DNA from: a bacterium
GTDB lineage: Bacteria > JAUVQV01 > DATDCY01
Length of the DNA: 6,173 bases
Assembly (NCBI GenBank): GCA_036524115.1
Contig: DATDCY010000213.1
Location: 1 to 6,173 of the forward strand
Direction: 5' to 3'
Positions 1 through 5,136 of this stretch are shown here, in pieces. Each line of letters starts with the position of its first letter. Positions within the stretch are counted from its first letter, which is position 1. The notes under the pieces are model-generated. The model saw nothing but the letters and a program-made list of their open reading frames with translations. It was not told where the DNA came from and ran no database searches. A program made the translations under genes and the position numbers.

Positions 1-1719
1 GGCGGCAACGGCACCAGCCCGGGCTTCGCCGCGGGGCCCGCGAACCTCATGGACGAGCACCCGCACCCCGCCGAGACGGCGGACGCGGCGCCGGTCGACG
101 CCACGGGCGAGCTGGCGCGGCTCGAGAAGGCGATCGAGGAGGCGCGGATGCAGACCATCCTCCTCGAGAAGCAGGTCGCCGGGCGCCTCGCCGAGGAGGA
201 CGCCGGCATCTTCCACACGCACCTGATGGTCCTCGAGGACCGCGGCTTCCTCGAGAAGCTGCGGCGCGAGGTCGGGCGCGGCCACGGCGCGGCGACGGCG
301 GTGCGGGTGGCCGTCGCCGGCTACCTCGAGGCGTTCGGGCGGATGGAGGACCCCTATCTGCGCGAACGCGCCGCGGACATCCGCGATATCGGCCGGCGCA
401 TCCTCGCGCACCTGGCGGGCCGCGGCACGCCGGACCCGGCGCTGGGCGCCGAGGGCATCGTCGTGGCCGCCGAGCTGCTGCCGTCGGACATGGCCGCGCT
501 CGACCCGTTGCGGGTGCTGGGCATCGTCACCGAGCGCGGCGAGGCCACCTCGCACGCCGCCATCATGGCGCGCTCGCTCGGCATTCCCGCGGTCATGGGC
601 GTCAAGGGCGCGCTGCGTGCCATCGCCCAGGGCGACCAGCTGATCCTGGACGCGAACTCCGGGCGCGTCTACGTCAACCCCGGCGAGGTGGTCGCCGCGG
701 AGTACCGCCGGGCCGAGGCGGAGCGCCGCCGCGAGACCGACCGGCTCGAGGGGCTGCGCGAGCTGCCGGCGGTCAGCGCCGACGGCGTCGCCGTGATCCT
801 GCGCGCGAACATCGGCCTGCTCAGCGACGTCGACGTGGCGCTGCGCAACGGCGCCAACGGCGTCGGGCTCTATCGCACCGAGTTCCCCTACATGGTGCGC
901 GAGGACTTCCCCAGCCGCGAGGACCAGTACCGGCTCTACCGGCGCGTCGTCGAGCGCTTCGAGGGGGCGCCGGTGACGATCCGCACCCTGGACGTCGGCG
1001 GCGACAAGCACCTGCCGTACGCGGCGCCCGCGCACGAGGAGAACCCCTTCATGGGGCTGCGCTCGGTGCGCTACTCGCTGGAGAACCCGGAGATGTTCCG
1101 CACCCAGATCGAGGCGATCCTCATGGCCGGGGCGCACGGCCCGGTGCGGATTCTCTTCCCGCTGATCACGAGCCTCGACGAGGTGCGCCGCTGCAAGGCG
1201 GTCGTCGCGGCGGCGCGCGAGGCCCTCGCGCGGGAGGGCCTGCCTTTCGCGGCCCAGGTCCCGCTCGGCGTGATGATCGAGGTCCCGGCCGCGGTCTGGC
1301 AGGCGCCGGCCCTGGCGGCGGAGGTGGACTTCTTCTCGGTCGGCACGAACGACCTCGTGCAGTACCTGCTGGCGGCCGACCGCACGAACCCGCTCGTGAG
1401 CCGCTACTACGACCACCTGCACCCGGCGGTGCTCGCGGCGCTGCGCCACGTCGCCGAGGCCGCGCGCCGCGAGAAGTGCGGCCTGTCGATCTGCGGCGAG
1501 ATGGCCTCGGACCCGCGGGCGTTCGTGCTGCTCTTCGGTCTCGGCTACCGCGAGTTCTCGCTGCCCGCGCCGTTCATCCCGCGGATCAAGCAGCTGCTCG
1601 CGGCCGTTTCGTCGGCGGACGCGGCCGAGACGGCCGCCGCGTGCCTGCGCGAGGGGGAGGCGACGCGCATCGCCGCCCTCCTCGACGAAGCCATCACCCG
1701 GGCCGGCACTGCTCGCTGA
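1..1719 (+). CDS. ptsI: Phosphoenolpyruvate-protein phosphotransferase (PTS Enzyme I), 5' end cut off by the window
   Basis: Enzyme I takes phosphate from phosphoenolpyruvate onto a histidine and passes it to HPr in the cytoplasm. The frame is open from base 1 and already reads the N-terminal GTSPGFAAGPA motif before the first ATG at 49, so the true start lies upstream. Counting codons from base 1, I see a helical HPr-binding region (about 30-145), the phosphohistidine domain with EATSHAAIMAR (catalytic His185), and the PEP-binding barrel. The barrel has Arg292 in LYRTEF, Arg328 in RTLDVGGDK, Glu427 in MIEVP, Asp451 in GTND and catalytic Cys498 in ICGEMA. These fall at a constant offset of 4 from the E. 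coli Enzyme I residues as I recall them (His189, Arg296, Arg332, Glu431, Asp455, Cys502). The C-terminus also matches the usual ~575 residues, so only a few codons should be missing. A PtsP-type GAF domain further upstream cannot be excluded. ptsH is expected to the left but is not visible. Confidence 0.93.
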   Translation, partial: GGNGTSPGFAAGPANLMDEHPHPAETADAAPVDATGELARLEKAIEEARMQTILLEKQVAGRLAEEDAGIFHTHLMVLEDRGFLEKLRREVGRGHGAATAVRVAVAGYLEAFGRMEDPYLRERAADIRDIGRRILAHLAGRGTPDPALGAEGIVVAAELLPSDMAALDPLRVLGIVTERGEATSHAAIMARSLGIPAVMGVKGALRAIAQGDQLILDANSGRVYVNPGEVVAAEYRRAEAERRRETDRLEGLRELPAVSADGVAVILRANIGLLSDVDVALRNGANGVGLYRTEFPYMVREDFPSREDQYRLYRRVVERFEGAPVTIRTLDVGGDKHLPYAAPAHEENPFMGLRSVRYSLENPEMFRTQIEAILMAGAHGPVRILFPLITSLDEVRRCKAVVAAAREALAREGLPFAAQVPLGVMIEVPAAVWQAPALAAEVDFFSVGTNDLVQYLLAADRTNPLVSRYYDHLHPAVLAALRHVAEAARREKCGLSICGEMASDPRAFVLLFGLGYREFSLPAPFIPRIKQLLAAVSSADAAETAAACLREGEATRIAALLDEAITRAGTAR

Positions 1720-1731
1720 CAAGGGGGATGG

Positions 1732-1757
1732 GGAGGGGAGCCGCGGGGCTCCCCCCC
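1732..1757. terminator. GC-rich hairpin between convergent genes, possible shared terminator
   Basis: GGGGAGCC (1735-1742) pairs perfectly with GGCTCCCC (1747-1754) around a 4-base loop. After one A-C mismatch, 1732-1733 can also pair with 1756-1757. It sits in the 50-bp gap between the stop of the Enzyme I gene (1719) and the stop of the leftward cytochrome gene (1770), where a bidirectional terminator is expected. Neither side shows a T-run, so it is not a classical intrinsic terminator. It may act as an RNA 3'-end stabiliser or together with Rho. Confidence 0.5.
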
Positions 1758-1769
1758 GATCGCGTCAGA

Positions 1770-3428
1770 CTACTTGGCGGGTGCGGGCGCCGCAGGCGGT
1801 GGCGGCGGGGCGAGGGCATCGTTGACGAGCTTGATGCCCTTCTGCGACTCGTCGATCGACTTCGTCAGCGAATCGCGCGCCAGCTCGGGGTTGTGGTAGC
1901 CGTCCGAGTTCTCGGCGGTCCAGTACTCCCAGAGCACGTGCGCCCGCAGGTGCTGGTCCTGCGCCTGTTTGATCACATCGTCCGGGAGCTTGGCCTTCTT
2001 CCCCTCGACGATCTTGTCGATCAGCGCCGAGAGCCAGAACTCCGCCTTGCGCAGCCTCCCGCGCGTGTAGGCCTTGACCGAGTCGATCGTGTAGGCGGCG
2101 GTCTCCTCGGTCAGGTTCGCGTGGCAGCGCAGGCAGGTCTCCTTGAGCTGGTAGCGCGGCGAGACCACGAAGTGCGAGGTGTAGGTCCTGCCGTCCGCCC
2201 CCTTGCGTTTGGCCATGTGACAGTCGGTGCAGGACGCCCCCGCCCTGGCGTGCACGGAGTTGTAGAAGGTCTCGGCCTCGGGGTGCTGCGCCTTCCAGAG
2301 CAGGCCGCCGGTCAGCGGGTGCTTGAAGTCCAGGAAGCCGATCTGGTTCACGTAGTGGTCGTAGAGCCCGAGCGCGTCCTTGAAGGGGAAGTGGTTGGTG
2401 CGTGGGTCGTCGAACTTCACCGGCTGGCCGGTCTTGACGTCGGTCCCGGGGTTGCAGTTGTACTCGACGTGGCACTGCCCGCAGAGCAGGCGCGAGTCGT
2501 ATTTCTCGAGCAGGGCGATCTTGCGCGGGAAGCCGCGCATGCCCATGTCGACGACCTCGATCCTGGTGCGGTTGGGGTCCTTGTGCCAGAGCGTGTCGGC
2601 CTCCGGCCGGGTCAGCGCCTGGATCAGCCCGTCGCGCACGATGCGCGGCCGCGCCGCGTGGGGGTCGTGGCAGATGAAGCAATTGAGTGCGTAGTTCACG
2701 GTGCGCGCCACGTCGACGACGTTGGATGCGCGCGTGAACGTCGCCCCCTTCGCGGCTGGGTCGCCGAGGTACGGCCAGGTGAGGATGTTGTCCTGCGTCT
2801 TGCACTGCATGCAGGTGGGGTTGGCCGCGGCGGCGGTCTGCGCCAGCCAGGGCTTGTGCTCGTTGTTCTCGGGGTGGGTGTCGACGAGGTACTCCCAGGT
2901 CGTCTTCCCGCCCTTCTCGGCCACATACTCCCAGCCCTTCTTCGGCTGGAAGCGCCCGCCGAAGGCCCGGTCGACCACGAACTGGTCGACGACCATCCAG
3001 ACGTGGCTGCGGGTGAGATTGTGCTCCTTCGTGAACCCGTGGCCCATCATCAGCTTGTCCCAGAAGGGATTCGGCGAGCGGTTCGTGAGCTGGCTCTTCT
3101 CGTCGCGGGCCGGGCGGTGGTACGCCGTCTCGAGGAAGCTCTCGAACTGGGCCTTGTGGCAGACGCCGCAGGCCTGCCAGTCGAACCGGGTCGCCGGGCG
3201 CGCCTTCTCGTCGGCGAGGTGCTTGTCGAGGCCCGTGTGGCACGCGTCGCAGAGGACGCCCGCGTGCTTGCCCTTGGCGTGGAGCTTCTCGATCGTGTCG
3301 TGGCAGCCGTAGCAGTCGGCCACTTTGAAGCCCCCGCCGAAGGCCGGGGCGGTCGCGCACCCCGCTGCCAGGGCCAGCGACAGCCCCCCGGCGGCGAGGA
3401 TTCCGAGTGTGATTCCCCACATCTTCAT
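1770..3428 (-). CDS. Octaheme c-type cytochrome nitrite reductase (ONR/TvNiR type), exported
   Basis: The 552-residue protein is predicted to reduce nitrite (and probably hydroxylamine) to ammonia in the periplasm. Seven CXXCH motifs start at residues 39, 60, 87, 250, 316, 400 and 432; one CXXCK (206-210) marks the lysine-ligated catalytic heme as heme 4. Three N-terminal hemes before an NrfA-like pentaheme core is the layout of Thioalkalivibrio TvNiR (mature ~525 residues). Pocket residues by NrfA/TvNiR motif and spacing are Arg154, Tyr323 (CGQCHVEY) and His382 (KAQHPE, with Lys379 and Gln381 as probable calcium-site residues). Cys325 sits two after Tyr323, as in the Tyr-Cys crosslink known from TvNiR. 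A hydrophobic leader (5-22) ends in AAGC, so Cys24 could be lipidated. The C-terminus is Ala/Pro-rich. The start at 3428 has GGGAGGG 9 bases upstream and opens directly into the signal peptide; an in-frame alternative at 3518 also has a good ribosome site. The gene stands alone, with no nrfH or other partner in the window. Confidence 0.9.
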   Translation of the reverse strand: MKMWGITLGILAAGGLSLALAAGCATAPAFGGGFKVADCYGCHDTIEKLHAKGKHAGVLCDACHTGLDKHLADEKARPATRFDWQACGVCHKAQFESFLETAYHRPARDEKSQLTNRSPNPFWDKLMMGHGFTKEHNLTRSHVWMVVDQFVVDRAFGGRFQPKKGWEYVAEKGGKTTWEYLVDTHPENNEHKPWLAQTAAAANPTCMQCKTQDNILTWPYLGDPAAKGATFTRASNVVDVARTVNYALNCFICHDPHAARPRIVRDGLIQALTRPEADTLWHKDPNRTRIEVVDMGMRGFPRKIALLEKYDSRLLCGQCHVEYNCNPGTDVKTGQPVKFDDPRTNHFPFKDALGLYDHYVNQIGFLDFKHPLTGGLLWKAQHPEAETFYNSVHARAGASCTDCHMAKRKGADGRTYTSHFVVSPRYQLKETCLRCHANLTEETAAYTIDSVKAYTRGRLRKAEFWLSALIDKIVEGKKAKLPDDVIKQAQDQHLRAHVLWEYWTAENSDGYHNPELARDSLTKSIDESQKGIKLVNDALAPPPPPAAPAPAK

Positions 3429-3437
3429 GGCGGTGAT

Positions 3438-3444
3438 CCCTCCC
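3438..3444 (-). promoter_or_regulatory. Ribosome binding site supporting the 3428 start of the octaheme cytochrome
   Basis: On the minus strand GGGAGGG lies 9 bases before the ATG at 3428. That ATG begins a short Lys-containing segment followed at once by the hydrophobic signal sequence, which is why this start is preferred. Confidence 0.6.
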
Positions 3445-3521
3445 TGTGGCGGCGTGCAGGACGGCTGGCGGGCGGATTCTCGCGGGGGGCGCGGCGGGGC
3501 ACGGGATGGAACGTCCATGCG

Positions 3522-3537
3522 TCTTCCCTCCCCGGGG
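3522..3537 (-). promoter_or_regulatory. Second strong Shine-Dalgarno block with in-frame ATG at 3518
   Basis: On the minus strand CCCCGGGGAGGGAAGA is followed, after three more bases, by ATG at 3518, 7 bases beyond GGGAGGG. The ATG is in frame with the octaheme cytochrome and would add 30 Pro/Arg-rich residues before the signal peptide. The same 16 bases, with the same spacing to ATG, precede the binding-protein gene at 5137. It is either a genuine upstream start or a leader site. Confidence 0.4.
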
Positions 3538-3564
3538 CAGACCACGCAAAGTCTCGTTCCGCGT

Positions 3565-3580
3565 GTCACAAGCCTGTGTC
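3565..3580. promoter_or_regulatory. Small dyad, possible operator in the divergent region
   Basis: The sequence reads G-T-CACA-AGCC-TGTG-T-C: CACA (3567-3570) and TGTG (3575-3578) are inverted around 4 bases, with an outer G-C pair at 3565/3580. The GTGTC motif also occurs as a direct repeat at 3563-3567 and 3576-3580, 13 bases apart. It lies about 135 bp upstream of the cytochrome start. It matches no regulator consensus I can name with confidence, and such short dyads can arise by chance. Confidence 0.2.
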
Positions 3581-3629
3581 GAAAAGGTAGGACCTGCCGC
3601 CGGCGGCGTCAACCGGATTCGTTCTGTAC

Positions 3630-3635
3630 TATACT
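3630..3635 (+). promoter_or_regulatory. -10-like TATACT of the FKBP/phosphoesterase operon
   Basis: TATACT matches five of six bases of the sigma-70 -10 consensus and is conspicuous in very GC-rich surroundings, 32 bases before the ATG at 3668. The expected -35 position (about 3607-3612) shows no good TTGACA match. The call therefore rests on the -10 hexamer and its location. Confidence 0.5.
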
Positions 3636-3667
3636 CCTGCGCCGAAATATCACCGGGGGAGGGCGAT

Positions 3668-4096
3668 ATGGCACAGGTGAAGAAGGGCGATCGGGTCAAG
3701 TTCAACTACGCGCTCAAGCTCAAGGACGGGAAGGTCTTCGAGACCAACTTCGGCTCGGCGCCGCTCGAGCTGACGGTGGGCAAGGGCAAGGCGATCAAGG
3801 GCCTGGAGAACGCGCTCATCGGCATGAGCGTGGGCCAGGCCAAGACCGCGGTCGTCAAGCCGGCCGAGGGCTACGGACCGAAGGACCAGGCGCTGATCCG
3901 GGCGCTGCCGGCCGCCGAGCTCCCCGCCGGGACGGCCCTCGCGGTGGACACCGAGGTCTCCTTCGCCCGCGCCGACGGCTCGCGGGTCGAGGGCCGGATC
4001 GCCAAGGTGGACGGCGAGACGGTCACGGTCGACGGCAACCACCCGCTCGCCGGCCGCAACCTGACGTTCGAGATCAAGCTCGTCGCCATCGGCTGA
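3668..4096 (+). CDS. FKBP-type peptidyl-prolyl cis-trans isomerase, SlyD-like
   Basis: This 142-residue protein is a prolyl isomerase and probable folding chaperone. It lacks a signal peptide, so it should be cytoplasmic. An FKBP half (about 1-68) contains VKFNYALKLKDGKVFE, the flap-side LTVGKGKAIKGLENALIGM and PAEGYG. An inserted flap (IF) chaperone domain follows (about 70-122), and the chain returns to the FKBP fold with DGNHPLAGRNLTFEIKLVAIG, a hallmark of the SlyD family. Two positions differ from the common pattern: the Asp of the usual FDS motif is Glu25, and the Pro of the usual IPG motif is Lys44. The His/Cys-rich metal-binding tail of E. coli SlyD is absent. The start at 3668 has GGGGGAGGG ending 4 bases upstream. 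The frame stays open further upstream but crosses the promoter-like element and opposes the cytochrome leader, so earlier starts were rejected. Confidence 0.93.
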   Translation: MAQVKKGDRVKFNYALKLKDGKVFETNFGSAPLELTVGKGKAIKGLENALIGMSVGQAKTAVVKPAEGYGPKDQALIRALPAAELPAGTALAVDTEVSFARADGSRVEGRIAKVDGETVTVDGNHPLAGRNLTFEIKLVAIG

Positions 4097-4104
4097 GGCG
4101 GCGC

Positions 4105-4584
4105 GTGAGGATCGGCATCCTCTCGGACTCGCACGACGACATGGAGGCCATCGCCAGGGCGGTGGCGCTCTTCAACGCCGAGGGCGCCGTGCAGGTGCTG
4201 CACGCCGGCGACATCGTCTCGCCGTTCACGCACGAGGCGTTCGGCGAGCTGCGCGCGCCGCTCGGCGGGGTCTTCGGCAACAACGACGGCGACCGGGTCC
4301 TGCTGTCGGAGCGCTTCAAGGGGGCGCTGCACGTCCAGCCGCACTTCGTGACGCTCAACGGTCTGCGCGGCGTCATCGTCCACGAGCCGGCGCTCGTGCG
4401 GGCGCTGGCCCGCAGCGGGGAGTTCGACCTGGTGATCTACGGCCACACCCACGTGCCGGACGTCCACGCCGAGGGCGGGTGCCTGGTCGTCAACCCGGGG
4501 AAGGCCGCGCGCCTGCACAAGGGGCGCTCCACGGTGGCGCTGCTGGAGACCGAGACCCGCGAAGCCCGGATCGTCGAGCTCTAG
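4105..4584 (+). CDS. YfcE/MJ0936-type metallophosphoesterase (calcineurin-like phosphodiesterase)
   Basis: The 159-residue protein is a small cytoplasmic dinuclear-metal phosphoesterase; the family hydrolyses phosphodiesters in vitro and its physiological substrates are mostly unknown. The metal-site motifs appear in order: Asp8 and His10 in SDSH, Asp36 in HAGDIV, Asn59 in GNND, His93 in VIVHEP, and His114/His116 in GHTH, followed by VNPGK. Length is typical of the family. The GTG start at 4105 is forced: the next ATG (4141) would delete the SDSH motif, and in-frame codons upstream lie inside the FKBP gene. Only 8 bases separate it from the FKBP stop. The purine-rich GAGG at 4095-4098 overlaps that stop (4094-4096), so the two genes are probably translationally coupled and share the promoter near 3630. 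The upstream Asp-His-Asp set is intact, so activity is expected; the substrate cannot be read from sequence. Confidence 0.92.
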   Translation: MRIGILSDSHDDMEAIARAVALFNAEGAVQVLHAGDIVSPFTHEAFGELRAPLGGVFGNNDGDRVLLSERFKGALHVQPHFVTLNGLRGVIVHEPALVRALARSGEFDLVIYGHTHVPDVHAEGGCLVVNPGKAARLHKGRSTVALLETETREARIVEL

Positions 4585-4591
4585 GGCGGCT

Positions 4592-4987
4592 TCAGGCGGC
4601 GGGCAGGTTGCGTCTGACCGCGGCGACGAGGTCGCGGGGGTGGAACGGCTTGTCGAGGTAGTCGACGCAGCCGGCCTCGCGCGCCCGGTGCTCGTAGATC
4701 TGCCGCGGGAAGGCGGAGAACGCCACGACGGGGATCGCGCGGAAGCGCTCCTCGGCCTTGATCCGCTTGCAGAACGCCAGCCCGTCCTCGCCCGGGAGGG
4801 CCAGGTCGAGCAGGATCAGGTCGATCGGCTCGCGCCGGAGGATCTGCTCGGCTTCGGCGGTCGTCCCGGCGCCGAAGAACTCGAAGCCGGGCTCGCCGCG
4901 GAAGAGCAAGTCCACCGCCAGCAGATGATCCGGTTCGTCCTCGACCGCCAGGATCCGGCGCACGGGAGGCGCGGCAGCTGGGCTCAT
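4592..4987 (-). CDS. Single-domain CheY-like response regulator receiver
   Basis: The 131-residue protein is a stand-alone phosphoacceptor (REC) domain with no output domain. It has the acidic pair Glu16-Asp17 (VEDEP), phosphorylated Asp61 in LILLDLALPGEDG, the switch Ser91 in VVAFSAF and Lys113 in YLDKPF, all at receiver spacing, so it should be phosphorylatable. It lies tail to tail with the phosphoesterase gene, only 7 bp between stop codons. No histidine kinase is nearby, so its partner and output are unknown; a phosphorelay intermediate or protein-protein output is possible. The start is uncertain. ATG at 4987 gives a normal short lead-in but has no clear ribosome site. ATG at 5029 would add 14 Arg-rich residues and has a weak GGGAAG upstream. 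I prefer 4987 because the extension looks non-coding. Confidence 0.87.
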   Translation of the reverse strand: MSPAAAPPVRRILAVEDEPDHLLAVDLLFRGEPGFEFFGAGTTAEAEQILRREPIDLILLDLALPGEDGLAFCKRIKAEERFRAIPVVAFSAFPRQIYEHRAREAGCVDYLDKPFHPRDLVAAVRRNLPAA

Positions 4988-5078
4988 GGTCCGGCATTGT
5001 TGCCGCCTCGGCGGCGTCCTGTCAACCATCGCGCGCTTCCCGCTCCCCCCGCCGGGGGCATGGCGGCGCGCGCCGCGA

Positions 5079-5087
5079 TGCTACAAT
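5079..5087 (+). promoter_or_regulatory. Extended -10 promoter of the liv-type binding protein gene
   Basis: TGCTACAAT fits the extended -10 form TGnTATAAT with one mismatch. It lies 49 bases before the ATG at 5137 and after the divergent receiver gene. No good -35 hexamer is visible around 5059-5064, which fits an extended -10 promoter. The leader from about 5094 to 5136 would be roughly 40 bases. Confidence 0.5.
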
Positions 5088-5117
5088 GCGCGCCCATGGT
5101 GCGTGACGCGACAAACC

Positions 5118-5133
5118 CCCCGGGGAGGGAAGA
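5118..5133 (+). promoter_or_regulatory. Strong ribosome binding site of the liv-type binding protein gene
   Basis: CCCCGGGGAGGGAAGA contains GGAGG and places GGGAGGG 7 bases before the ATG at 5137. The same 16 bases occur on the other strand at 3522-3537, also 7 bases before an ATG. CCCCGGGG is self-complementary and could locally mask the site. Confidence 0.65.
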
Positions 5134-5136
5134 GAC

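Larger units (their letters stand above)
3429..3667. other. Divergent intergenic region between the octaheme cytochrome and the FKBP gene
   Basis: This ~240-bp spacer must hold the promoters of both diverging genes. For the rightward gene there is a TATACT -10-like hexamer and a strong ribosome site. For the leftward gene there are two Shine-Dalgarno-like sites, at 3438-3444 and 3522-3537, each before an in-frame ATG. I could not find a convincing sigma-70 or sigma-54 promoter for the leftward gene. A small dyad near 3565-3580 is a possible operator. Confidence 0.6.

Noticed and set aside
49-1719. ATG at 49 as the start of the Enzyme I gene
   Set aside because: The conserved GTSPGFAAGPA segment is encoded before it, in the same open frame from base 1, so the gene starts outside the window.
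1770-3428. Pentaheme NrfA, hydroxylamine oxidoreductase or octaheme tetrathionate reductase as the name of the cytochrome
   Set aside because: Three extra heme motifs precede the NrfA-like core, so it is not NrfA. The lysine-type CXXCK heme with CGQCHVEY and KAQHPE motifs argues against the HAO group. Tetrathionate reductase was set aside because the core follows NrfA motif by motif.
1476-3590. Long plus-strand open frame (704 codons) across the cytochrome region
   Set aside because: It is antisense to the octaheme cytochrome. Its translation is Val/Leu/Arg/Gly-rich without domain motifs, as expected of a GC-rich shadow frame, and it overlaps the end of the Enzyme I gene.
3429-3667. Leftward sigma-70 promoter built on TCGACA or TTGTGA sequences near 3566-3583
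   Set aside because: Neither hexamer has a recognisable -10 partner at 16-18 bases, so no promoter is claimed for the cytochrome gene.
1765-3705. Long minus-strand open frame (646 codons) overlapping the octaheme cytochrome
   Set aside because: It is a second frame of the same strand, Arg/Pro-rich and without motifs. The 1770-3428 frame carries eight heme motifs and a signal peptide.
3325-4584. Extended 419-codon frame ending with the phosphoesterase
   Set aside because: The part before 4105 runs antisense to the cytochrome leader and through the FKBP gene in another frame. Real homology begins at the GTG at 4105.
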